A DNA stretch of 64,000 bases from Ahaetulla prasina (lineage: Eukaryota > Chordata > Lepidosauria > Squamata > Colubridae). Under the pieces are notes generated by a model. It ran no database searches and had not been told where the DNA came from. It was given only the letters and a program-made list of their open reading frames with translations. Of this stretch, positions 12,601 through 25,000 are shown piece after piece; the stretch's first letter is position 1, and the number at the start of each line of letters is the position of its first letter. The stretch covers positions 162,489,502 through 162,553,501 of the forward strand of contig NC_080541.1 of NCBI RefSeq assembly GCF_028640845.1. Reading direction: 5' to 3'. Made by a program: the position numbers and the translations under genes.

Positions 12601-15600
12601 GAAGTGGCCTTCTCTAGTTCTCTTGAAAATAAAGATAGGCAAGGGAGGGGAAGTGTTTTCAGACTTACAAAATCCTTAGTGTAGGCCTTTCAGTAAAACT
12701 AATATTAATACTTATTGTTTTGGTTTCTTCTCTGGGCTACCTTGAAGGATTGATTGCCTATCAGAGCCATGGGGGAATTGGAAGAGAGGAAAAGTTGGCT
12801 GTAAGCCACAAGTACTATATCAATAATTAATAAATTCTTATTGTCTTGTAGATATGTGCACTTACTCTTCTTAGAATGGAAAATTCCAGAATGTTTTGTA
12901 TATGTCATTCTGTTTGCACTCAAAAGTAATTTATTTGTTTATGAAATTCTTATGCCAACCATTTCATTATTGAAAGCAACTCTGGATTGCTAAATTAATC
13001 CTGAGAACTGGACCTGACTTCCAGAAAAGCTCCAAAATCCCTGGAAATGGTTACAAAACTAATATACCCAGTATGATGATAACATGGCCAGAGAGGGAAT
13101 GGTCTATTTAGTAGTTAAGGCACCAAGTTAGGCCATGAATTTAAGTCCTGTTTTAGCCATGAAAGCCAGCTGGATGACTCTCTCAGTCCAACCACCACAC
13201 AGGGTTGTTGCAGCTGGATGACTCTCTCAGTCCAACCACCACACAGGGTTGTTGTTGTTGTTGTTGGGAAAATAGGAGAAGGATGGTGTATTGGATATGT
13301 TCACTGCCTTGAGTAATTTTTAAAAATAATAAAGGTGGGATACAAATAAATAAATAGATTTATGGTCCCACTAAATATAGCTTGACAATTGGATACTACT
13401 GATACAGACCATATTTACATGGTTACTTTTATTTTATTTGTCATAGTTAAGAACTGCTCAACAGATATTATTGAGTTGGTACAGTAGTTTCTTAACATAG
13501 ACATTTATTTCCTTTGTAAAGATATTATTGTTAATCAGTGGGATTTTCCTCTTTTCCTATACCACTCTGTAGTTTTAACATAGTTGTACAGGATGGGCTG
13601 CTCTAAATCAGAGAGATGGTTGACTTGCAACAAGCAAAATCATCAGAAATAGAGAAAGCAATGGTCCTTGTCAATTTAGTATCGTATTAACAACCAAATC
13701 TGGCTTCTTTGCTGAACTTTGCACTTAGCAATCTATGAAAAAGAAGCCACTTTGGAGCATACTTTATCATATATAAGTCTGAATCAATATCATGAACACA
13801 GTTTCTCTTTGATAAGAGAAATTGTTCTGCATCTGCTGAACTATTTGTTCAATATTGTAATTGAGACAGTGATGTTATAAAGGAGAAAACAAAACCAAAA
13901 TAAATAGTAATTTAAACTCCCCTAGGGGAACTTATTTGAGCTTCCTTTCATCTTAGTTGATGTTGTAAAGCCTTAATCTGCTTTAGTTATTGGTAACATT
14001 GACTGGAAACAGCACCATTAAAATCCAGAATTCTAAAGTGCATTTCAGCCAATTGAACCTCTACTTTGTGAGGTTTTCAGCTACCCCTGCAAAGAGTGCA
14101 AAAAATAAATGCCCCAAATGTGTAAAATTCAGAATGCTGAATTGTACCATACAAATTTATGTGCTATTACGACTCTCCTATATATAAACCTCAATTAGTC
14201 CAAAAGGTGCATTATAGCACAGAAATCTTTGAATCAAGTTACCCCAAATCTGCTATCTGCTAACGTAAATAATATATACAAAATCTTGGATCCTGTCTAA
14301 TTGAAATTTCAAGGCTCTCCACAATAATTGCATTCGCATGATTGTGGGCGCTGCAGCATTGATGTAGTCAGCCACAGTCAGATGATCATGATTCCTGACG
14401 CTCCCTGCTAGCTTTCTACAAACCAAGTCAATCGGCAAAGCTGACAGGAAGTCAGAAGATGCTCCCATTCCCACTATTTTTTTGCCCTCCCCTGGTCATT
14501 CTGTTTATCTGTTTAGGTAAAAAATGATCTCTGAACCGATAACCCAAAGGCTCATGGGTAGTTTATGACTGTTTTTTTACCCTTTGAAGGAGAAAGGTGG
14601 TTTAGAAATGTGAAACATAAGTAAATAAATGATTTTGTTTACTTAGTAAAATTAAGAAATAGAGTAAATAGATTTTCAAAATAAAAAAAAAAATACACTT
14701 TGACAAAATGTAAAAAATGCTAATTTAGAAGTTTACAAAATTCAATTGGACATGTGCAATTAGATGAATTGCATAAGTGCAGCAAATTTGTAAGTATGGA
14801 AACACAGAGTCTTATATTAAATATATGCAATTGACAATGGTGGATTGCCCCGGTTCGGTCCGGTCTATAGAACTGCCACCCACCACGTCATCATGGGTGA
14901 TCTGCACATGCACAGAAGCTTCTGCATGAGCGCTCCCGTTGCAAACCAGTAGTAAAGGTAAGTAGAACCCACCCCTGGCAATTGACAACATATTGGCTGG
15001 AGAATTCTGAAGTCTATATATCTTCAAGTTACCCAGTTAAAAAAACTTAGTCCTGTGAATTGACATTAACAGCTATATTTACTTTTATTCAACAAAACTC
15101 TTTGCAGTTGTTGCCTCTAGATTAAATAGAGTTTGATTTCTCTCAAATGCTGACAGGTTTTTTTTAAAAAAGCGTGATAGCGAAACAAGTTTCATTATAC
15201 ATAAAATCAATTCAACAAAATTTTTGAAACAATTTGACACATATTATGTTTTTAAATGTAAGGTAATTATGGCAAAGCAGGAAGAAGGACTGTAATTCTA
15301 GTAACAGCAGTTAATGAACATTTTAACCTTTTTAAAATGACTCAACCACAACCTCCAATCCTCTGCGAATAAAAGGAAGTAAGCAAAAGAAAAATAATCA
15401 CAATGCCAACAGCCCTAAGAGACATTCAAAGAGACATTCCAATGTTAGCACAGTCCAAATCTCTGGCTATTGTTTAAACTCTCTGCTTCTCTATGTTACT
15501 TGGAGAGAAATACTGAGGAAAGGAAATTACTCAATGCATTAGGCTATTTCAGATAATAATGTTACAATCATATGTAATGTACAAGAAAATTTGTCAAGGA

Positions 15601-18600
15601 AATATTATTGTCTAAGCTTCCAGTGAAAAGCGTTTGTTGGAAATAAACCAACTAACCAAGGTTTGACCTCTTGGTTATTAGGAACCAACTGCCAATATTT
15701 ATGTGATTTAGTTTTTTTGATATACAGGTAGTCCTCACCTTAGAACAGTTTATTTAGTGACCAAAGTTATATTGACACTGAAAATTGTGATTTATAACCA
15801 TTTTTCTTGCAGCACCCACATGGTCATCTGATCAAAATTCAGATCTTTGGCAATGGACTCATATTTATGACAGTTGCAGTGTACCGGGGTCATGTGATCA
15901 CCTGTTGCAAACTTCTGACAAGCAAAGTCAATGGGGAAGGCCAGATTCACTTAACAACTGTGACACTAAATTAACAACTGTAGTGATTCACTTAACAACC
16001 GCGGCAAGAAATATCACTAAATGAGACAAAACTCACTTAACAAATACCTTGGGTTCAATTGCAGTCGTAAGTCAAAGACTACCTGTACTCTTATGGCCTA
16101 AAGCATGATACTTTTCATTCCATGTTGCCACAGAAGCATAACATAGCATGTCCATGTTTGTTTTTATTTTTATTGGTTCTATTGAACAAAATTCTGTATC
16201 TGAAAAATGGATGAAGGCATTTGAGTCCGGCTAGGGTAGAGCTGCCATTTTTCTCTTTAAATTATAAAGCTTGTCACTGGATACTTAAAAAAAGATTTTC
16301 TACATTCTGCCTTTCTAATGTTGTGTTTATATTAACTAGAAATATCACAGTCCTATGAAAGATATAAGGGCCGGCAAGTTTCAGTCAGAGATCACTGCCA
16401 CATATTGAGTGAACATCTAGAAACATTCAAGGACTCCAGGAAATCAAATACAAAGTTCTCATTCTGTCCTGGCTGTGCATTTAGTGTATCATACTGTATT
16501 TATAGTGAAAGTGATACGAAGATACAGCTGACAGCCCTGGCAAAAAAAAAATATGCCAACCTCACATTAATCCTCTTAGTGGACTCATCAACTTGATCCA
16601 GGATGGAAGATTTAGCAATAACTGTCCAGTCTGATTGGTGATTGGTCAATTATGTGGTAAAACAGTCATTCCCAGCCTGCACTGTACATTACTTTTTAAT
16701 TTAGGAAGAAATGTTGCAAAAGCCCAAATCCTACTTCCTTAATCATTTTATTTCTATGTGAACTAAAGGAGAACTGTGTTTGCAGTAATTCTGTCTGTCA
16801 CAAATCTTCTTATGAATCATAATGCATACCAGTAAGCCAAGAAGGCATTCAACCTTTTAAAATTTAACCCAGGCTTGATTTAACCTAGCAACAAAAAATA
16901 AACTCTTGGTATCTATGGGCTTAAAAGTAAACACTGTTTGATTAAAAAAAAAAAAAGAAATAGTGTTATTCTTTATCAAATAGAACAAAGTTAATGGGAC
17001 AAGCATCAAAATACATTTCAAATTACCCTACGGGGAAAATAGGAGGATCTAATTTTTGTAAAAACTTTGCTTTTACAAAAGGGTGCATATTCATATATCA
17101 GTGTTGATATATCAGTGATTAAGATGCTAAGTGGAGGAATGAAACGAAAATAGCTTCAAAGTTGGCAAGGGCCTCGCCCTGGAATGGAAAGTAATCTAAT
17201 TTGTTTTAAATGAAGAACAGTGCTGGGATTATTTGCTTAGAAAATATGTTAAATTGTAAGCACAAGTAAGATGAACGGCCTCTATGATCTTACCATGATC
17301 ACTTTCTGTCCCTGATCGTCCCCAATAACGGCGTCTGCGTTCAGGACTATGGGCGTGTCGCTCAATAACTGCTGCTATAAACCGAGTGTTACTGACTATG
17401 GTGAACAAAAACAAGAACAAAAAAAGAGAGAGAGAGGAAACAAAAGATAACTTCACGTACTCATCAAGCAGATCACTTCAAACACATTATAAAACAGCTT
17501 TTTATTACATTGTTGTCAAATTCCAAAACTGATCAAGCTTCTAAAGCAGTATGAAAGAACAGTAACTATTTTGATTCCCAGACAGCATTATAGATTAGGT
17601 AAAGGTAAAGGTTCCCCTCGCATATATCTGCTAGTGGTTCCCAACTCTAGGGGTGGTGCTCATCTCCGTTTCAAAGGCGAAGAGCCAGCACTGTCCGAAG
17701 ACATCTCCATGATCATGTGGCTGGCAGGACTAAACACCAAAGGCGCACGGAACGCTGTTACCTTCCCACCAAAGGTGGTCCCTATTTTTTCTACTTGTAT
17801 TTTTTACGTGCTTTCAAACTGCTAGGTTGGCAGAAGCTGGGACAAGTAATGGGAGCTCACCCCATTACGCGGCACTAGGGATTCGAACCGCTGAGCTGCC
17901 GACCTTTCTGATCGACAAGCTCGGTGTCTTAGCCACTGGACCATCATGTCCCTGCATTGTAAATTACTTAGAGTCAATTGGGTAACAAAATACACCTAAG
18001 GTATTTAAGGTATATCTTTAATATACCTTAAATACCTCTTTAAGGTATCTTAAAATGCAATATTTTTTTGCAAATCGGCAGGAAATATTAGCGGTAGTTA
18101 AAACCTGGTAAGGAAAACGCAGGAACATCTATAGCAGTGATGGTGAACCCTTTAGACACCGAGTGCCCAAACTGTGTGTGTGGGCATGTCCAAACTGAAA
18201 GGTGCGCGCGCATGTACAGACATGCTTTTTAATGTTTATATATTGAATTTTTACTTGGCTGTACACCGCCCTGAGTCCTCCGGGAGAAGGGCGGTATAAA
18301 AATAGAAATAAATAAATAAATGCTCGCATGTAAGGACATGTGCACATTCACAGACATGCATGGATGCACGGACATAGGTGGACATGAATGCATGTGCAGC
18401 AGAGATCTGAAGATCAGCTGGCCAGTGGGAAGTGGGGCATCCTAACACCAGCAGTGCAGCAAGAGATAAGATCTTTTTCTTTCGTGAGCTTCTGTTTTGT
18501 CATTTACAGGGAAACAGAAGCTCATGAAAGAAATGCCATTGAGGTCTGACTTGGGGCAACGGTGCGCGTGCCAGCGGGGAGGGCTCTGCGTGCCACCTCT

Positions 18601-21600
18601 GGCATGCTTACCATAACTTCGCCATCACGGATCTATAGAATAATAACTTTGTGTTTGATTGCTACATTTCCCTACAGTTTTCAAACCAGTTATTTATTTT
18701 ATCAAGTGGTGGGTGGGTGGATCTTAATGGGAAGGCAACAATATACAGCCTCTCTTCAGAACTGACAGGGCCAAAACTGTAAAGCACTTTGCCCTCTTGA
18801 AATGATTACAGAGATGAATAATGTTACACGTCTATAGAAGGAAACTGCAGGGAAAAACTCGCATGCAGCCTCTCCCCATGTTTTCCTGCCCAGCCAGAAT
18901 GGGATTGCTAAATACTCACTGATTCCTCTGTCTTCATGACTGTCCTCATCCCTTTCATCTCTCTCATTCTCCAGGTTGGACATGCGGACTGACATTTCTG
19001 CACACCGTTACAAACAGAAAAATGCAACTATTAAGAGAGAGAAGTTGCATTAGCCTGTAAGAGTGCAATGCTTTGAAAATGGCCTGGGTTGCCCCTTCTT
19101 GAAGGACAAAGTAGCAGAGGCCTGGAAATCATATAGCAATTATGGTTGAGGTTATGGCATAAAATTGTTGGCTTCCTTACCTCTCTCTTCTCTTTTAAGC
19201 CAGCTATATGTATGTACCATTTAAGTATAACATATACATATATATATATGACTCTGAAATATTCATATAATTCTGTAAAATATTAGCCACCCTGAGTCAC
19301 TTTAAGAGTGAGATAGGCGGCATATAAATTTAATAAAGAAGTAAGTAAGTAAGTAAATAAATAAATAAAAATAGCCTCAGAATCCTTGATATTCTCTGAA
19401 TTTGGCTGTTTACTTGCAGACCTTTTATTACCCAATTAGATAACATTATCAGTGCACAATCAAACACAACAACCAGTGCACAACCAGTACAATAACCAAT
19501 CTCAGAGGGTACTAAGGACTTTTCAATTCAACCCTGAGTAACATATTCTCTTTTATGGGAAATAATAGCTCTTTTAGAAATGTTGGAAAGTGATGATCAC
19601 AATTAAACATCGTCCTTGCACTAATGGCAATACTTTCATAATTCCTGTTTTCCCAATTATTTATACAATGTCAGTTGATCTTTTCATGGAATTACATAGA
19701 TAAATGCTAGAAAATGGTTAGAATTATAATCAGCAGGTAACATGCTCTCTTTTGAATTTTATTATTAAGAAGGCAAAATGCTAAACAGTGAGACTATATA
19801 ATGTGTTTATATAAAAGGATGTACCTAGAAAATGTCATTTTGTCTTTTGTACAACTGCAGCAAAAACATGGATTTAGAACTTCCTAAAAACTACTAAATG
19901 TGTCGATAAAGGATCCATAAGGCGTGCACATCTATCCTAGAAAGCTAATTGCATATCTAACATGCTCTAGAATCAGTTGAAGGAATAAATATTTACAAGA
20001 TTCCAGGAGAGGCTTAATAAAACCAGTGCAATTTTAACTTCTCTATCCAGCAGAGGTCAGTAGTGCCTATTCTATATTATCAGAGCAATGTGAACAAAAT
20101 ATATTCTGTAGGACATATGCTTATAATTCAATTTGAGATTATCAGAAGGTTTGCACAAAATCAAAAGAGTCAGGACCAGAAAACACTTGCAATTCTATTC
20201 CATAACAAAGATTTGTTCAGCTTACCTTGGGCTGCAAGTGGAGACATATGCTGATGACTTCGGCGATGGATCTGATGACGATAGGCGTAGACTGCGAGAA
20301 CCAACACCATTATGCATCCCATAATACCTCCTGCTACGGGACCAACTGGAGCGCTTTTTATCATATTCAAAGTTATCACTTCATCTCCTTTCATTTCAGA
20401 GGGAGAAAAAAAATGAAAATAATGTGAAAATCTCCTGTGGAAGTTCAAATCCTGTAAAATAATCTAGATAATTGCTAGATTATGGATGCTGCCTGAAGTC
20501 TAACAGGTGACAAAGACACTCTGGAAAGGAAATCATGCCAGTTTTCAAAACAAGCCATGTGACCATTCCATTGCTCCATGTAAGAATATATTAAAAATTG
20601 TAAATTCCTATCCTAATTGATACACTACAATGGCATTTCATTTTACAGACTGCATGGATTAGAAGGCATCTGTTATACAGGATTAGTCCAATATATTCTG
20701 CTTCCCCAGCCAAAATTCTGTTATGCTAAAAAGAATCACAGTTTCACCCTGCGTGATTCTCAAAAAAATATATACCGTATATACTCGAGTATAAGCCGAT
20801 CCGAATATAAGCCGAGGTACCTAATTTTACCACAAAAACTGGGAAAAACTATTGACTCGAGTATAAGCCGAGGGTGGGAAATGAGGCAGCTACTGGTCAA
20901 TGTAAAAAATAAAGATAGAGCCAAGTAAAATAACATGAATATTTATTTGAACGAAAAACAATAAAAGTGCAAAAGGGGGTCCCCAAAAAGAATATGGTAT
21001 CAAAAATACAGTATCTTTAAAAGTAACAGCAACCAAGCTAACGAGAGCTAAAATCCCTCAAAACTGGAGTTCTCCTCCTCATCATCTGTTTGTCCAAACA
21101 GAGCTTCAGCTACTTCAGCTTCTGTGATGTTATCCGCATATACGTTGTCGTCATCACTGAGTTCACAGTCGTCATCATCACTGCTGTCACTCTCATACAA
21201 TGCGCTGTCTTCACTGCCATCCATAGCATTACTAATGCCACATTTCTTGAAGGCACGTTGCACCATGTCCTCTGGAATATCTTCCCATGCATCACGAACC
21301 CACTGTGCTATTAGTTCTATGTCTGGCTTTCTCAGATTTCCAACTTTTGTCAGACGAGCTTGACCAGATGTCATCCATTCATGCCACATCCTTCGCACAT
21401 GGTCCTTGAAAGGTTTATTTAAACTGACATCTAGGGGCTGCAATACAGATGTAAGCCCACCTGGAATAACGGCCAAAGTGACTTGAGATGACTTTGCCAA
21501 TTTTTTTATGTCATCAGATGTGTGGGCTCTGAACATATCCCAAACTAACAGTGATCTTCTAGTCCAGTCCCCACTCCTCAAGCAAGAGATCCTATACTGT

Positions 21601-21807
21601 TTCAGACAAAGGATTGTCCAGTCTGTTCTTTAAAAACCCTCCAGGAATGAAGTGTCCAATAAGGTTCAAATTGCAAGTACCGGTAGTCCTCAATTTAAGA
21701 CTGCAATTGAGCCCAAAACATTGTTTTGTTATTTTTCCCTAACCGTGTATGTATCCCCCTGCCCCCCATTTTACGTCAGGCTGCCATCAAAGCGAAGCAC
21801 GGCTGAA

Positions 21808-21891
<84 letters not shown>

Positions 21892-21950
21892 CATCATCAT
21901 CATCATCATTATTATTATTATCATTATCATTATTATCATTATTATCATCA

Positions 21951-21999
<49 letters not shown>

Positions 22000-22019
22000 T
22001 ATCATTATCATCATCATCA

Positions 22020-22056
<37 letters not shown>

Positions 22057-25000
22057 TATCATTATCATCATCATTATTATTATTATTATTATTATCATTA
22101 TTATTATTATTATTATATGATGATGATGATTTTTTTGCATTGGACAGAGCGAGCTTCAGTTTACCAAACTTTGTATCTTTTAATGAAACGTGTTAGTCTG
22201 GAAGGGACTGTTTGAACTCACAAAACACTTGCAACTTTTAGTTCCGTGCTGAGGATTTTTGGAAAGCAGCCCAGCAATATTTATTTATTGCTCGGACTGC
22301 TCTTATTTTCACTCCCCCTTTTCTTTTCTTTTCCTTCCCTCTCTCCCTTCTCTGCCTCTCTTTCGTCCCCCACCTCCCGGGATCCTTGCGGGTCGAAGGT
22401 TCTGCCCTGCCTTACACCAGCCGCCCACCTATGCCAAGGTCTCCCTGGCTCTTTCGCTCTCTGTAAGCAGCGGCTTCTCGGCAGCGTCGCCCCCCTCCCC
22501 TCCATGGATCGGCTCCTTCCCCAGCACTGAAGGCATCCTTAGGAATACACCTCCACCTCCCGGAAAATAAAAGAGGCAGAGAAGGTAAATCGCCCGCCCG
22601 TTCGGAAAGGAAGGAGAGGACTCCAATGGAAGAAGGAGAGGAGAATTACCAATAACAAACACAAAGCGCTGGGTTAGAGGTGCCTTGTCATGTACAAGGA
22701 GATCAGAGAGGGCAACCACATGAAACAATAATCAGACTCAAAGCAGGCTGCTTATTTGCCATTTGCTCTGGGTAGAACGGGTTTTTGTTTTTTTAAAAAA
22801 ATTGGTTTGGAGAAGGAAAGCTAATTTGCTGATCTGCGTGAGGGTCGGTTTCTTTTGCCTCCCTTCTTCTTCCTCCTCCTTCTTCCCACCCTAGCTTGCA
22901 ATGCCCCATCTCTCCTCCTCCTCCTCCTCCTGCCCCCTCTCGGGGAGAAATTGTTTGTTCTTGCCGTATTTCTCCGCTTTCCAAGAGGCTTTTCTTTTCA
23001 CCTCTTTCTCCCCACCTCCCCAATTTCCATAGGGGAAAAAACCCTAGGAAAACTTGGCAAAAATAAAATAAAATAAAAAGTACTGAGTGCAAATGTTTTT
23101 TTTATACTGTAGTTGGAGTTTTCCACGTTTCTTTCACATTCAAGGCAGCATTCTCCCCATCCTCGCTGCTTTTCCAAAACATGCTTTGAAACCTTTGCAT
23201 TTTATTGGGATGTATTCGTGACAACGCCCCTCCGCCCCTCCGAGGCGAGAGGAGGCAGTAAGAGGAGGCGAGTGACAAACAAATAAAGAGAGTTCTTCTC
23301 GCCTTGGCGTTTGACACACTCGCCGTCCTCTCCGAAAAGCCGAAATTGAGTGCGGCGGCAGTGGGGGTGGGTGGGTGGGGAGGCCGCCGTGAAGTGCCGG
23401 CTGGGGAGCCGGGATTGAAGTGCCGGCAGGGCGAGCCCAAATGCTGCCGGCATGCTTTGCCAGCTCGGCCGGCTCGTTTTGGGCGGCGGCTGGCCTCCGG
23501 CGTTTTCTTCCGCCGCTTTTGATGGCGGCGGTGGTGGCGGAGGCGGAGGGGCGTTCGACATTTCGCCTCTCACTCGTCCTCCTCTTGCCCGCGGTGGGGG
23601 CGGAGGCGTTGTCACCTCGCCCTCCTCTCCGGCGAAATTGAGTGCGGCGGCAGGGGAGGCCGCCGTGAAGTGCGGCTGGGGGCCAGGAGCCAATCCCGGG
23701 CTCCCCAGCCGGCACTTCACGGCGGCCTCCCCACCCACCCCCACTGCCGCCGCACTCAATTTCGGCTGGAGAGGAGGCGAGTGACAACGCCAAGCGAAGA
23801 ACTCTGTTGTTTGTCACTCTCGCCCGTGGAGGCGTTGTCACCTCGCCTCCTCTCCGGCCGAAATTGAGTGCGGCGGCAGGGGAGGCCGCGTGAAGTGCCG
23901 GCTGGGGGCCGGGATTGGCTCCCGGGCTCCCCAGCCGGCACTTCACGGCGGCCTCCCACCCACCCCCACTGCCGCCGCACTCAATTTCGGCTTTCGAGAG
24001 GAGGCGAGTGACAACGCCTCCGCCTCCGAGGCGAGTGACAAACAAATAAAGAGAGTTCTTCGCCTTGGCGTTTGTCACCTCGCCCTCCTCTCGGCCGAAA
24101 TTGAGTGCGGCGGCAGTGGGGGTGGGTGGGGAGGCCGCTGTGAGTGCCGGCTGGGGGCCGGGATTGGCTCCTGGGCTCCCCAGCCGGCACTTCACGGCGG
24201 CCTCCCCACCCACCCACCCCCACTGCCGCCGCACTCAATTTCGGCTGGAGAGGAGGCGAGGTGACAACGCCTCCGCCCCCACCGCGGGCAAGAGGAGGAC
24301 GAGTGAGAGGGGGGCGAAAATGTCGAACGCCCCCCCGCCCCGCCCCTCCGCTGACCACCGCCGCCGCCGCCATCAAAAAGCGGCGGAAGAAAACGCCGGA
24401 GGCCAGCCGCCGCCCCAAAACGAGCCGGCCGAGCTGGCAAAGCATGCCGGCAGCATTTGGGCTCGTCCTGCCGGCCCAGCTGTTCCCGAGGGCAAAAAAC
24501 CCTCTCCCTGGGTCGGCTCTGCAAGGGTAGACTCGAGTATAAGCCGAGGGGGCGTTTTTCAGCACAAAAAACGTGCCGAAAAACTCGGCTTATACTCGAG
24601 TATATACGGTAATTGCTTTTTTTTTTATGTAGATCATCCAGACCAGATCTCAATACATTAAAAAAATCCAAATGGATCTTACCAATGGATCCCATGTCAT
24701 CCGTATAGGGGCTTTTGGCACCCACAATACCCCCAAAGCATTCCTTCTGAAGAGCACAATAGGATTTATCAAGGTGAGTCTTTCCATCACTGTCCACCAT
24801 GCACCACTCACAGTCTAAGACACCAAAACAATCTCTGCAAGATAAAAAAACAGCTGTGAAAATTTACTTGTTACAAGATTAAATAACTCTGAGACAAACG
24901 CATTTGTGAAGTCAGTCTTTTATAGCTAGGCCAACAGATAGGTTAGGCTATCTCACCTTGCTATCTCTTTGAGGAAGTGCAAATTTGCACTTGCAATGAA

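Larger units (their letters stand above)
9678..17293 (-). other. CACHD1 last intron (7.6 kb)
   Basis: Contains SINEs at 10.0, 10.7 and 13.1 kb, MITEs at 11.2, 12.2, 14.8 and 15.7 kb. Stretches 11.3-12.2, 13.4-14.8 and 16.1-17.3 kb hold nothing I recognise. Confidence 0.8.
17396..18919 (-). other. CACHD1 intron (1.5 kb)
   Basis: Contains a TTTACC-tailed SINE and a hAT-like MITE with a nested repeat tail, listed separately. Confidence 0.8.
20775..24609 (-). mobile_element. pogo-like DNA transposon, 3.8 kb, TIR-bounded and degenerate
   Basis: The ends are inverted copies of the same 25 bp, beginning CCGTATATACTCGAG, and each is flanked by the dinucleotide TA, the target site of the Tc1/mariner-pogo superfamily. 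Strand is given by the transposase remnant, which reads right to left. Both subterminal zones repeat CTCGAGTATAAGCCG, probable transposase binding sites. From left to right the element holds the transposase 3' end (21048-21581), an ATT/ATC microsatellite, a pyrimidine-rich stretch and a CpG-rich array of inverted repeats (23215-24510). The DNA-binding N-terminus and the first half of the catalytic core are gone, so it cannot move on its own. It sits in a CACHD1 intron, opposite no exon. Confidence 0.85.
20388..24682 (-). other. CACHD1 intron (4.3 kb), mostly one transposon
   Basis: Of 4,295 bp, 3,835 bp belong to the pogo-like element at 20775-24609. The intron without it would be about 460 bp. 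Confidence 0.85.

Noticed and set aside
17571..17825. Similar short open frames at 17.6, 43.6 and 47.2 kb
   Set aside because: They are translations of the TTTACC-tailed SINE in its two orientations.
21048..21581. Host gene derived from a pogo transposase (POGK/TIGD-like domestication)
   Set aside because: The frame lacks the N-terminal DNA-binding domain and first catalytic aspartate, has no splice context, and lies inside intact terminal inverted repeats.
21652..22215. Open frames with poly-Tyr/His, poly-Ile or poly-Met
   Set aside because: Pure artefacts of the ATT/ATC microsatellite.
23140..24234. Minus-strand open frame of 364 codons, and further long frames on both strands to 24.8 kb
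   Set aside because: They run through the hairpin array; low complexity, no recognisable domain, and overlapping frames on both strands. One of them runs into a true CACHD1 exon only by chance.
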